From: Bacillota bacterium
GTDB taxonomy: Bacteria > Bacillota > Clostridia > Christensenellales > UMGS416
Direction of reading: 5' to 3'
NCBI GenBank assembly: GCA_023398815.1
Contig: JAEWRW010000020.1
Span: forward strand, 186,001-250,000
DNA: 64,000 nt
Below the pieces are notes generated by a model. That model searched no databases. It was not told the DNA's origin and saw only the letters and a list, made by a program, of their open reading frames with translations. The stretch's first letter is position 1; each line of letters begins with the position of its first letter. This document shows positions 42,410 through 50,705 of the stretch, piece by piece. A program made the translations under genes and the position numbers.

Positions 42410-43163
42410 CTTTTGTTTCCTTTCGCCAGTACTGGCTGCAGTCGGTGGAGCGGGCCAGGAACCCATATTCAATGAGGTAGCGCCGCACGGTGGCGAAGTC
42501 CTCATAGCCGATGCGCTCGTTGACCTCCCGCTCGGTGTAGCGCTGCCCGGGCTGGAAGCGCTGCGCCAGGTGGCGGAGCACGGCAATCTTGCGCTTCTCC
42601 CGCGCGGGAAAGTGGCGCAACCGTCCATCAGGGCCAAAGCTTGCCTTCAGGGCAGCGGCTTCCTCCTCAGTGGTCATGCGGAACCGGTCGTCATCCATCG
42701 TCGCGCCCGGTGGGATGGGCAGATGCTTCTCCTCATCGCGCTTCTTGCCCTGCCCGGCGCGGAAGGCGGCCATCAGCGCCAGGAAGGCCTTGGCCTGCTT
42801 TTCCCTCTCCCGCAGCTGGAAGCGCAGGTTGCGGATGGCCGCAGGGCTACTGCCGGCCTCGGCGGCGGCCTCCCGGTCGCTCCTGCCGGCGAAGAGCAAC
42901 CCCAGGATGTTCGCCTGGTGGTCGGTGAGTGTCAGGTATTTCCGCTCCTGTGCCAGCAGGGCCGGGAACGCCGGGCCGTGGGCCTCGGCCACGTGGCGGC
43001 GCACCGCGCCCTCGGCGGTGAAGAAACGCCCATCCACCGGGTGGACTTCGTCGTCGCCATAGACCGCCTGGCAGAACAGGCAATGCCAGCTGCCGTCAGC
43101 ATGACGAACTCCCTGCGCCAGCTCGTCGATGGATGTGGCCTCAAAATCATCGGCTCCGATCAT
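42402..43163 (-). CDS. Putative transcription regulator: Cys/His finger, HTH and DUF2087
   Basis: 253 residues from the ATG at 43163 (AGAGGTGATACC upstream). The N-terminus has a C2H2-like finger (WHCLFCQAVY ... RRHVAEAHG, about residues 27-65). A LuxR-like helix-turn-helix lies at about 80-125 (LTLTDHQANILGLLFAGRSDREAAAEAGSSPAAIRNLRFQLRER). The C-terminal ~75 residues are DUF2087 (GRLRHFPAREKRKIAVLRHLAQRF, RYTEREVNERIGYEDFATVRRYLIEYGFL, YWRK). It is a probable DNA-binding regulator translated together with the downstream DUF2087-GNAT gene, whose DUF2087 copy is a paralogue of its own. Confidence 0.82.
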   Translation of the reverse strand: MIGADDFEATSIDELAQGVRHADGSWHCLFCQAVYGDDEVHPVDGRFFTAEGAVRRHVAEAHGPAFPALLAQERKYLTLTDHQANILGLLFAGRSDREAAAEAGSSPAAIRNLRFQLREREKQAKAFLALMAAFRAGQGKKRDEEKHLPIPPGATMDDDRFRMTTEEEAAALKASFGPDGRLRHFPAREKRKIAVLRHLAQRFQPGQRYTEREVNERIGYEDFATVRRYLIEYGFLARSTDCSQYWRKETKDD

Positions 43164-43318
43164 GGTATCACCTCTCATTACTTATTACAGGTTACATTAT
43201 TGAGAATCGTTAGTCAATATTGATTTGAAATTGCAAACAGATCATTGGACGCAGGGTTTTGCGTTGTCCGCAATGCACTCCGCTGACCGCAATGGAATGG
43301 AGCTGCCGGAAGAAAAGA

Positions 43319-43349
43319 AGATGCCCCACGCCATTGGCATGGGGCATCT
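43319..43349 (-). terminator. Terminator of the chemoreceptor gene
   Basis: AGATGCCCCA (43319-43328) pairs with 43340-43349, and GCC/GGC extends the stem inside. On the - strand CTTCTTTTCTTCC follows. It lies 31 bases after the stop at 43380. Confidence 0.85.
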
Positions 43350-43379
43350 GAGGGATGGTTGGTTCAATTCTGCCTTGGA

Positions 43380-45125
43380 TCAGTATTTGGCAAACTCGGT
43401 GTCGCCCAGTGCGATTTTCGGTTTGTTGGTCTTGCCGCTTGCCAATTGCCGGACGGTGTTTGCCTGTGTGCGGGGCTGCGCTGCCTGTGCCCCTTTCAGG
43501 TGGAAGTGTGCGATCATTTGTTTGAGGGTTTCCGCTTGGCCGGCCAGTTCCTCGCTGGTGGCGGCGCTTTCCTCCGCCGTTGCGGAGGTCGTCTGCACCA
43601 CCTGGGACACCTGCTCCACACCGGTGTGTACCTGCGCCACCGCACCGGCTTGCTGGGCGCTGGCCTGGGCAATTCCTTCCACCAGCACCGTCGCCTTGTC
43701 CACGTCATCTACGATATTGCTCAGCGCTTCGGCGGTGGCGTCGGCGATCACCGTGCCGGTCTGCACCTTTTTGATGGATTCCTCAATCATGGTGGTCGTT
43801 TCCTTGGCCGCGGCTGCGCTGCGCGCGGCGAGACTGCGAACTTCCTCAGCCACCACGGCGAATCCCTTGCCATGCTGCCCGGCACGGGCGGCCTCCACCG
43901 CGGCGTTCAATGCCAGAAGGTTCGTCTGGAACGCGATGTCATCGATGACCTTGATGATCTTGGAGATGCTGGAGGACGACTCGTTGATACCCGTCATGGC
44001 TTGCTGCATCTGCTTCATTTGTTCGTTGCCCTGCGCGGCGTTGTTGCGTGCGATGGTTGCCAGTTCGCTGGCCTCGTGCGCGTTGGCAGCGTTTTGCCGG
44101 GTTTGCGCGGCAATTTCATTGAGGGAGGTCGTCAATTCCTCGATGGCGCTGGCCTGTTCGGTTGCGCCCTGGGAGAGGGCCTGCGCGCCGTCGGACACCT
44201 GGCCGGTGCCGGCCGCCACCTGGTTGGCCGCGTTGTTCATCTGTTCCATCATGTCGTTGAGGGAGTCCACAATGGTGATGAGCGCATCCTTGATGGAGGC
44301 AAAGTCACCCTGGTAGTCACCGGTGATCTCGATATCCAGGTTGCCGTGGGAGATGGCCCCCAACGTCTCGGTGATGTTGCCGATGTAGGTTTGGAACGCG
44401 TCTACGCTGGCCTTCAGGTTGTCGGCGATGCCGCCAAAGAGCACAGCAAGTTCGGCAGTGTCCTCGTCGCCCGGCGCCACCTCCATGTCACACAGCAGTT
44501 CCCCACGGGCCAGGCGCTGAATGTTGACGGTCAGCTTGTCAATCTCAGCCTGCATGTAGCGCGAGCCTTTTTCGTTGCGCGCAGAGGCTTGCTTTACGTC
44601 TGCGAAGGCCTTGTCGGTCTCCCCCAGAATCTCGTTGACGCCCTGGATCATCTCCAGGTACTGGCCTTCAAACTTTGTCTCGTCCCCGCGCTGGCTGAAG
44701 TCCCCGTGGGACACGGCGTCCATCAGCTTCTCAAACTCGACGCTCAAGCCTTTGAGCGACCCGATGACGCTGATCATGCTCAGGGAGAGGATGTCCTTGT
44801 CGGAGCGGGCGGTGAGGGCAATGTCCATGTTGCCACGGGCAATGCTCTCCGACACGGAGGCCTGTTCCCGTATGCCGTCGGTCATGCGCCCAAACGCTTT
44901 GGTCAGAATGCCAATCTCATCCTTGCTCTTTGTGGATACGGTGAAGTCGGCATCCCCAATCGCAAGCCGATTGGCATAGCCCACAAGCTTGTGAATCGGC
45001 TGGGAGATCTGCCAGCGGGAATAGAGCAGCACGGCTGCGACCGAGGCAATGAGCGCGACGACAAACGTGACGAGGATAATGAGCTTCAATTGATTGATGG
45101 ATTGGAACAGCTCATCCTTCGGCAC
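43380..45125 (-). CDS. Methyl-accepting chemotaxis protein, C-terminal part (TM2-HAMP-signalling domain), split by frameshift
   Basis: This frame holds the second membrane helix (LIILVTFVVALIASVAAVLLYS), a HAMP domain (ISQPIHKLVGYANRLAIGDADFTV), a long helical stretch with repeats of HAMP-like character, and the MCP signalling domain. The signalling tip is IDDIAFQTNLLALNAAVEAARAGQHGKGFAVVAEEVRSLAARS. No ribosome binding site precedes the apparent start, and the frame continues the sensor frame ending at 45086 after a one-base shift. It is therefore the 3' half of a single ~846-residue receptor, not an independent gene. It would signal to CheA/CheW, which are not in the window. Confidence 0.88.
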   Translation of the reverse strand: MPKDELFQSINQLKLIILVTFVVALIASVAAVLLYSRWQISQPIHKLVGYANRLAIGDADFTVSTKSKDEIGILTKAFGRMTDGIREQASVSESIARGNMDIALTARSDKDILSLSMISVIGSLKGLSVEFEKLMDAVSHGDFSQRGDETKFEGQYLEMIQGVNEILGETDKAFADVKQASARNEKGSRYMQAEIDKLTVNIQRLARGELLCDMEVAPGDEDTAELAVLFGGIADNLKASVDAFQTYIGNITETLGAISHGNLDIEITGDYQGDFASIKDALITIVDSLNDMMEQMNNAANQVAAGTGQVSDGAQALSQGATEQASAIEELTTSLNEIAAQTRQNAANAHEASELATIARNNAAQGNEQMKQMQQAMTGINESSSSISKIIKVIDDIAFQTNLLALNAAVEAARAGQHGKGFAVVAEEVRSLAARSAAAAKETTTMIEESIKKVQTGTVIADATAEALSNIVDDVDKATVLVEGIAQASAQQAGAVAQVHTGVEQVSQVVQTTSATAEESAATSEELAGQAETLKQMIAHFHLKGAQAAQPRTQANTVRQLASGKTNKPKIALGDTEFAKY

Positions 45126-45919
45126 GGAAAGCGCGATTGCCCAACTAGTGCCGGCGATGGGGCGTAAGACATGAATTTGGCGGTGCCGTTGTACACATAT
45201 TGGTCGAAGCCGGTCTCACCCTTGGATTGCTTTTTGAGGACGTCGACAAGCGGCTGAAGCGCGGGATTGGCGGCAACCTGGTCGTTGGCGTTCTCATGGG
45301 TAACGACCTTCTCGGTAACCGGGTGGATGATGGTGGCGCCGGTGTTGTCGTTAACAAAGGCGTAGCCGGTCTGGCCCAAATCGATGTCTGCAATGTACTG
45401 GTAGAGCCCGGCGTACGGGATTGCCGCCAGCAGGACACCTTGCACCTGGCCGTTTTGCAAAACGGGTGCCGCCCCCAAAAAGTACAGTTGTTCGGGGTCG
45501 TCGTTGATGGCGATGGGGGCGGAAAGCCCGGCTGTTCCCTGTTGCGCGGCTTTGTAGACATCCAATTCTCCATAGGGCACCACCACGTCTGTGACGCTGG
45601 TTTCTTCACCCTTCAGGCTCACGTAGGTCAGGTTGGCATATCGCTCCTGATCCAGGTTGTCCTGAAGAACAGACTTGGCAGCGGTGCCTGCAAGCATTTT
45701 ATCCGCTATGTTCTGTGCGCGGGCTCCCAGGTCCGCCTGGTACGCGTTGATCTTGTCATCCAGTATGGTTGCGTACTGTACGGCGCTGGTGGTCATGCTG
45801 CTTTGGTAACTGGTGAACAAACTGTTCGAGGAGGCGTCCGATACAATCACGCCGATGGCCACGAAGGCAATCAACTGAAGGGCGAAAATGAATGCGACGA
45901 GTTTTGTGCCGATTTTCAT
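45086..45919 (-). CDS. Methyl-accepting chemotaxis protein, N-terminal sensor part, split by frameshift
   Basis: Starts at the ATG at 45919 with AGAGGAC upstream. TM1 (VAFIFALQLIAFVAIGVIVSD) is followed by a dCache_1-type extracytoplasmic sensor (about residues 35-265) with YVSLKGEETSVTDVVVPYGELDVYKAAQ, FLGAAPVLQNGQVQGVLLAAI and GQTGYAFVNDNTGATIIHP, the usual shape for small-molecule sensing (amino acids, amines, organic acids). After KFMSYAP the frame runs into unrelated residues and a stop at 45086. In the neighbouring frame the expected cache end (IAGTSWAIALSVP) reads straight into TM2. Confidence 0.88.
   Translation of the reverse strand: MKIGTKLVAFIFALQLIAFVAIGVIVSDASSNSLFTSYQSSMTTSAVQYATILDDKINAYQADLGARAQNIADKMLAGTAAKSVLQDNLDQERYANLTYVSLKGEETSVTDVVVPYGELDVYKAAQQGTAGLSAPIAINDDPEQLYFLGAAPVLQNGQVQGVLLAAIPYAGLYQYIADIDLGQTGYAFVNDNTGATIIHPVTEKVVTHENANDQVAANPALQPLVDVLKKQSKGETGFDQYVYNGTAKFMSYAPSPALVGQSRFPCRRMSCSNPSIN
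45159..45162 (-). other. Frameshift site in chemoreceptor gene (G4/C4 run)
   Basis: The continuous family sequence needs one more base in the run GGGG at 45159-45162 (CCCC on the coding strand, codons Ala-Pro). Adding one base makes the whole gene 43380-45919 an uninterrupted 847-codon frame. A real mutation, phase-variable tract or sequencing/assembly error are all possible. Confidence 0.8.
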
Positions 45920-46294
45920 GTTGCGCAGTCCTCTCTTCCAATCTCCCGATTTCCTTTTACAGCTCTAGCCCGGGTGAACGGCAAAAGGCATTATGTTTTA
46001 CTAGATAGTTACCCAATGGATATTGTGCATAACAACAAATGTAAAAAATTATCAAAGTTTGTCGAAATACTTCTGGTTGGGGCGGAATGAGAAAACGTTT
46101 GTACCAAGCGGTATTTGTGACCTCTCGGTTTTTGCCATCGTGCGTCGACAGTCAAGGCCTTAACACATCGCAGTCTGGTCATTCGTTTGGTCGCTGATCG
46201 ACAGCCGGAATCGGGCGGGACAAGGTGGAAGTGGCTGCCCCTTTTTGTCTACGCGCTTTGCAAATCTTTACTATTGAATACCGCTGCGGTATCC
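45920..46294. other. Intergenic region between chemoreceptor and his operon
   Basis: Divergent spacer of 444 bases including the his promoter. It is AT-rich at 45980-46070. On the - strand TTGATA (plus 46050-46055) and TTATGC (plus 46027-46032) at 17-base spacing could start the chemoreceptor transcript, but the match is modest. No ORF, T-box or other leader RNA is visible. Confidence 0.45.
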
Positions 46295-46323
46295 TTGACA
46301 GGAGCGTGCAGGGGTGATACAAT
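46295..46323 (+). promoter_or_regulatory. Near-consensus promoter of the his operon
   Basis: TTGACA (46295-46300), 17-base spacer, TACAAT (46318-46323). The predicted leader to the hisZ ATG at 46364 is only about 35 bases, too short for a T-box or peptide attenuator. Confidence 0.9.
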
Positions 46324-46363
46324 CACATTAGCGCGGTAAAGCGTTAAAATGCAGGAGAACACG

Positions 46364-47575
46364 ATGAATTACTATAAAAACCACATTCCGCCGGGCACGC
46401 AGGACTATTTGCCGGTGGAGTGCGCCCACAAGCGGGACCTGGAGGAGCGAGCCCGCCGCACCTTTGCCGCCTGGGGGTATGACGAGGTGGAGACCCCCTC
46501 GATGGAGTATTACGATGTGTTTCGCGGTACGGTGGGGGACTTTGAACAGGAGCGACTCTTCAAGCTGACGGACAGCTCGGGGCGGCTCTTGGTGCTGCGG
46601 CCCGACCTCACGATGCCGCTGGCTCGTGTGGCGGCCACCAAGCTTGCCAATCAGCCGGTGGCGCGGCTTTTCTATGTGGGGGACGCCTACCAGTTTGCTG
46701 GCACGCCCAACGCCGGTGGCGCGCGGGAGTTCGCCCAAACCGGGGTGGAGCTCCTGGGCCAGAGCGGCCCGCTGGCCGACGCTGAGGTCATCGCCCTGGC
46801 CATTACCGCCCTCAAGACGGCGGGCCTCACCGACTTCCAGATTGACATCGGTCAGGTGGAGTTCTTCAAGGGCCTGATGGAAGAAGCGGGCTTGTCGCCG
46901 GAGCAATCCGAACAGGTGCGGTTGCATGTGGACGATAAGAACATGCTGGCCATTGAGATGCTGATGCAGGAAGCTGGCGTCAGCGGGGAGCTGCGCAACC
47001 GCATTCTGGAGCTGCCCATGCTCTATGGCGGGCCCGAGGTACTGGACGTAGCCGACAGCTACACCGGAAACAGCCGCAGCCGCCGGGCCATCCGCTCCAT
47101 GCGGGAGACGCTGGCCGTCCTCTCCGGCTACGGGCTGGATGAGCACGTCAGCATCGATCTGGGCATGGTGCAGAGCATCAATTACTATTCGGGCGTCATC
47201 TTCCGCGGCATTTCGCAGTACCTGGGGTACCCGTTGCTGGCAGGTGGCCGATACGACGGGCTGATGGCCGAGTTTGACCGACCCATGGCGGCCACGGGCT
47301 TTGCCCTGTACGTCAAGCCCGTACTCATCGCGCTGGAGCGGCAGGGAAACCTCAACGGCAGCCGCCCGGTGGACGCGGTGGCGGCGGTGAGCGCCGGGGA
47401 CGGCGCGGCGGCGTTGGCGGCATTGCAGGCCCTGCGGGCCGACGGCCTGCGGGTGGAGCAGTTCTACGGCGAGCCCGACGGGCTCATCGCCTACGCCCGG
47501 CAGCGGGGGGCGGCTATGGCCCTGCGTTGGCAGGGTGATGCCTATGCCGAGGTGTGGAAGGAGGAGCGGCCATGA
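46364..47575 (+). CDS. hisZ: ATP phosphoribosyltransferase regulatory subunit HisZ
   Basis: 403 residues from the ATG at 46364 (AGGAG at 46353-46357). It is a class II aminoacyl-tRNA-synthetase-like fold related to HisRS: IPPGTQDYLPVECAHKRDLEERARRTFAAWGYDEVETPSMEYYDVF, LVLRPDLTMPLARVAAT, GREFAQTGVELLG-type motif 2 (AREFAQTGVELLG) and GGRYDGLMAEFDRPMAATGFALYVKPV. It has no tRNA anticodon domain. It forms a hetero-octamer with the short HisG and gives it histidine feedback control. It is the first gene of the operon and overlaps hisG by four bases. Confidence 0.94.
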   Translation: MNYYKNHIPPGTQDYLPVECAHKRDLEERARRTFAAWGYDEVETPSMEYYDVFRGTVGDFEQERLFKLTDSSGRLLVLRPDLTMPLARVAATKLANQPVARLFYVGDAYQFAGTPNAGGAREFAQTGVELLGQSGPLADAEVIALAITALKTAGLTDFQIDIGQVEFFKGLMEEAGLSPEQSEQVRLHVDDKNMLAIEMLMQEAGVSGELRNRILELPMLYGGPEVLDVADSYTGNSRSRRAIRSMRETLAVLSGYGLDEHVSIDLGMVQSINYYSGVIFRGISQYLGYPLLAGGRYDGLMAEFDRPMAATGFALYVKPVLIALERQGNLNGSRPVDAVAAVSAGDGAAALAALQALRADGLRVEQFYGEPDGLIAYARQRGAAMALRWQGDAYAEVWKEERP

Positions 47576-48216
47576 GCGTGCTGACCCTGGCCCTGCCCAA
47601 GGGCAGGCTTGCCGAGCAAGGCGTGGGACTGCTGGAGCGCTGCGGCGTGGACTGCGCGGCCTTCTACGACCCCGGCCGGAAGCTCGTGATGGAGGACGCC
47701 GCCGGCACGACGCGGTTCCTGCTCGTCAAGCCCAGCGACGTGCCCGTGTATGTGGAGCGCGGCGTAGCCGACATCGGCATCGTGGGTAAAGATACGCTCA
47801 TGGAGTCGGGCGCGTCGGTCTATGAGATGCTGGATCTGGGCTTTGGTCGGTGCCGCATGTGCATTGCCGGCTTCCCGGAGGAGCGCGACCGCGCGGTGAC
47901 GGCGGTCAACCTGCGCGTGGCCACCAAATACCCCGCCATCGCCGCTGACTTCTACGGCGCGAAGGGCATTCCCATCGACATCATCAAGCTCAACGGCTCG
48001 GTGGAGCTGGGCCCGCTGGTGGGGCTGTCGGATGTCATCATGGACATTGTGGAGAGCGGTCGCACCCTGCGGGAGAATGGCCTGGAGGTGCTGGAGGAAA
48101 TCTGCGCCATCAGCGCCCGGCTCATCGTCAACCGCGTGAGCTTGAAGACCAAGGGCGATCGGGTGAAGCCCCTCATCGAGGGGATGCGAAAAGCGCTGGA
48201 GGAGGTGCGGCAATGA
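47572..48216 (+). CDS. hisG: ATP phosphoribosyltransferase, short form
   Basis: 214 residues from the ATG at 47572, overlapping the hisZ stop (ATGA), GGAGGAG upstream. It catalyses the first step of histidine synthesis, joining ATP and PRPP. The short (HisGs) type lacks the C-terminal ACT-like regulatory domain and depends on HisZ. Motifs: LALPKGRLAEQGVGLLER, FLLVKPSDVPVYVERGVADIGIVGKDTL, KYPAIAADFYGAKGIPIDIIKLNGSVELGPLVGLSDVIMDIVESGRTL (PRPP-binding loop and C-terminal signature). Confidence 0.96.
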   Translation: MSVLTLALPKGRLAEQGVGLLERCGVDCAAFYDPGRKLVMEDAAGTTRFLLVKPSDVPVYVERGVADIGIVGKDTLMESGASVYEMLDLGFGRCRMCIAGFPEERDRAVTAVNLRVATKYPAIAADFYGAKGIPIDIIKLNGSVELGPLVGLSDVIMDIVESGRTLRENGLEVLEEICAISARLIVNRVSLKTKGDRVKPLIEGMRKALEEVRQ

Positions 48217-49508
48217 TCGCGGTGCAGCGGCTGGACGACGCGGGGCGCAGGGCCTTCTTGGCCCGGCTGGCAGGGCGGGAGCGCGGCATCCCCGCCGACG
48301 TGCGGGAGACCGCGCGCGCCATTGTGGAGGATGTGCGCACCCGCGGGGACGAGGCGGCCTTTGCCTACACCGAGCGGTTTGACGGTGTGCGGCTGATGGC
48401 GGACACGCTCACGGTGAGCGAGGCGGAGATCAACGCCGCCGTGGCGGCTGTGCCCGCCGAGGTGCTGCGGGCCATGGAGCGAGCGGCTGAGAACATCACC
48501 GCCTTCCACCGGCGGCAGGTGCAGCAGAGCTGGCTCGACATGACCCCTGGGAGCCTGCTGGGGCAGAAGATCACGCCTCTCTCCCGCGTGGCGGTGTATG
48601 TGCCCGGCGGGCGGGCGGCCTACCCGTCGTCCGTGCTCATGAACGTGCTGCCGGCCAAAGTCGCCGGCGTGGGGGAAATCTGCGTGACAACGCCGCCCCA
48701 GCGGGACGGCACGGTGTACACCAACACGCTGGCCGCTGCCAAGGTTGCCGGGGTGGACCGGGTGTACAAGCTGGGCGGAGCCCAGGCCATCGCGGCCTTT
48801 GCCTATGGCACGGCTCTCATTCCCCGGGTGGACAAGATCACCGGCCCCGGCAACATCTATGTGGCTGCTGCCAAGCGGGAGGTCTTCGGTGCCGTGGGCA
48901 TTGACAGCATCGCCGGGCCCAGCGAGGTGCTCATCGTCGCAGACGGCACGGCCAACCCGCGCTTTGTGGCCGCCGACCTGCTGGCGCAGGCCGAGCACGA
49001 CCCCATGGCCTCGGCGACCCTCGTGACTGACAGCGCTGAGCTTGCCGCTGCCGTGGCGCGGGAGCTGGAGGTGCAGCTGGCCACCCTGAGCCGGCAGGAG
49101 ATCGCCGCTGCTTCCCTGCGGGACTACGGTGCACTGCTGGTGACGGACACGCTGCAGGCTGCGATGGAGCTTGCCAATGAGCTGGCGCCCGAGCACATGG
49201 AGCTCATGGTGCGCGAGCCCATGGAGTGGCTGGGGCAGGTGCGTAACGCCGGCGCGGTGTTCCTGGGTGACAGCACGCCTGAACCGCTGGGCGACTACCT
49301 GGCCGGCCCCAACCACGTGCTGCCCACCGGCGGCACGGCGCGGTTCTTCTCGCCCCTTTCTGTCGATGACTTTGTGAAGAAAACCTCGGTGCTCTACCAC
49401 AGTAGGGAGAAGCTCGCTGAGGTTTGGAAGGACGTGGAAGCCTTCGCCCGGAGCGAGGGGCTGACGGCCCACGCCCGTTCGGCATCCATACGGTTTGAGG
49501 AGGAGTGA
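48213..49508 (+). CDS. hisD: Histidinol dehydrogenase
   Basis: 431 residues, ATG at 48213 overlapping the hisG stop by four bases. Zinc- and NAD-dependent enzyme of the last two steps, histidinol to histidine. Motifs include VAVYVPGGRAAYPSSVLMNVLPAKVAGV, KLGGAQAIAAFAYGT, VDKITGPGNIYVAAAKREVFG, IAGPSEVLIVADGTANPRFVAADLLAQAEHDP (zinc ligands Gln and His), ELAPEHMEL (catalytic Glu-His) and GDYLAGPNHVLPTGGTARFFSPLSVDDF (zinc ligand Asp, His). Confidence 0.97.
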   Translation: MIAVQRLDDAGRRAFLARLAGRERGIPADVRETARAIVEDVRTRGDEAAFAYTERFDGVRLMADTLTVSEAEINAAVAAVPAEVLRAMERAAENITAFHRRQVQQSWLDMTPGSLLGQKITPLSRVAVYVPGGRAAYPSSVLMNVLPAKVAGVGEICVTTPPQRDGTVYTNTLAAAKVAGVDRVYKLGGAQAIAAFAYGTALIPRVDKITGPGNIYVAAAKREVFGAVGIDSIAGPSEVLIVADGTANPRFVAADLLAQAEHDPMASATLVTDSAELAAAVARELEVQLATLSRQEIAAASLRDYGALLVTDTLQAAMELANELAPEHMELMVREPMEWLGQVRNAGAVFLGDSTPEPLGDYLAGPNHVLPTGGTARFFSPLSVDDFVKKTSVLYHSREKLAEVWKDVEAFARSEGLTAHARSASIRFEEE

Positions 49509-49511
49509 CCC

Positions 49512-50096
49512 ATGCGCAGCGCACTGGTGACCCGGGCAACCAACGAGACAAAGATTGAGGTGTCCATCACGCTGGATGGCGACGGCACCGCCGGCGTGGC
49601 CACCGGCATCGGCTTTTTCGACCACATGCTAACTCTGCTGGCGCGCCACGGCATGCTGACGCTGACGGTGCGGGCCGAGGGCGACCTGCAGGTGGACGCC
49701 CACCACACCGTGGAGGATGTTGGCATCGCCCTGGGGCAGGCGCTCAAGGAGGCTCTGGGAGACAAGCGCGGCATCACGCGCTATGGCTCCTGCATGCTGC
49801 CGATGGACGAAACGCTGGCCCTGGCCGCGGTTGACATCAGCGGCCGCCCGTTCCTGGTGTTTGAGGGCGACCTGCCCGAGGGCCGGCTGGGGGACTTTGA
49901 GATTGAGACGACCGAGGAGTTCTTCCGGGCGTTCGCGTTCGCCGCGGGGCTGACGCTGCACCTGAAGGTGCTCTATGGCCGCAACACCCACCACAAGATT
50001 GAGGCGCTGTTCAAGGCCTGTGGCCGGGCGCTGCGGCAGGCTGCCGCCGCCGACCCGCTGGAGTCGGGCATCCCATCCACCAAAGGAGTGCTGTAA
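49512..50096 (+). CDS. hisB: Imidazoleglycerol-phosphate dehydratase
   Basis: 194 residues, three bases after hisD. Monofunctional HisB without the phosphatase domain of enterobacteria. Mn-binding motifs are intact: GIGFFDHMLTLLARHG, DAHHTVEDVGIALGQAL, FFRAFAFAAGLTLHLKVLYGRNTHHKIEALFKACGRALRQA. It converts IGP to imidazole-acetol phosphate in step 6 of histidine synthesis. hisH begins directly at the base after its stop. Confidence 0.97.
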   Translation: MRSALVTRATNETKIEVSITLDGDGTAGVATGIGFFDHMLTLLARHGMLTLTVRAEGDLQVDAHHTVEDVGIALGQALKEALGDKRGITRYGSCMLPMDETLALAAVDISGRPFLVFEGDLPEGRLGDFEIETTEEFFRAFAFAAGLTLHLKVLYGRNTHHKIEALFKACGRALRQAAAADPLESGIPSTKGVL

Positions 50097-50705
50097 ATGG
50101 CGAAGCTGGCAATCATCGACTATGGCATGGGGAACCTCCGCAGTGTGCAGAAGGCCTTTGAGCACATCGGCGTGACGGCGGACATCACCGATGATCCGAA
50201 CACGATCGCCCGGGCCGACGGCGCCGTGCTGCCGGGTGTGGGGGCCTATGCTGACTGCATGAAGAACCTGACCGAGGCCGGCCTGGTGCCGGTGGTGCGG
50301 CAGGTTGCGGAGTCTGGCCGTCCGTTCCTGGGCATCTGCCTGGGGCTGCAACTCTTGTTTGAGCGCTCCGAGGAGGGCGGCAACTTCGTGGGGCTGGGCA
50401 TTCTGCCGGGCCGGGTGGTGGCCATCCCTCCGGGGCGGAAGATCCCACACATGGGTTGGAACACCCTGCAGGTGCTGCAGCGCAATCCGCTCTTCGCGGG
50501 GCTTCCGGAGGAGGCCTACGTCTACTTTGTCCATTCCTTCCACGCCCTGCCGGCTGACCCGGCGCTGCTGGCGGCTACCTGTGACTACGGCGTGCCGGTG
50601 ACGGCGGCGGTGGCGCGGGGCAATCTCTTCGCCACCCAGTTCCACCCGGAGAAAAGCGGCGACGTGGGGCTTCAAATTCTGCGGAACTTCGGGGGGCTGC
50701 TATGA
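50097..50705 (+). CDS. hisH: Imidazole glycerol phosphate synthase, glutamine amidotransferase subunit
   Basis: 202 residues, ATG immediately after the hisB TAA. Class I glutaminase that feeds ammonia to HisF. Nucleophile Cys in PFLGICLGLQLLFE, oxyanion strand PGVGAYAD, and the His-Glu pair in FATQFHPEKSGDVGLQILRNF. The motif YFVHSFHA is also typical. It overlaps hisA by four bases. Confidence 0.97.
   Translation: MAKLAIIDYGMGNLRSVQKAFEHIGVTADITDDPNTIARADGAVLPGVGAYADCMKNLTEAGLVPVVRQVAESGRPFLGICLGLQLLFERSEEGGNFVGLGILPGRVVAIPPGRKIPHMGWNTLQVLQRNPLFAGLPEEAYVYFVHSFHALPADPALLAATCDYGVPVTAAVARGNLFATQFHPEKSGDVGLQILRNFGGLL

Noticed and set aside
43359..45167. 602-codon + strand frame opposite the chemoreceptor
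   Set aside because: Gly/His/Val-rich antisense translation; the - strand encodes the universal MCP signalling tip.
46081..46363. T-box or histidine attenuator before hisZ
   Set aside because: No AGGGTGG-type T-box sequence, no His-rich leader peptide, and the promoter lies too close to the start codon.
47952..49625. 557-codon - strand frame opposite hisG-hisD-hisB
   Set aside because: It crosses several conserved genes and has no coding features of its own.
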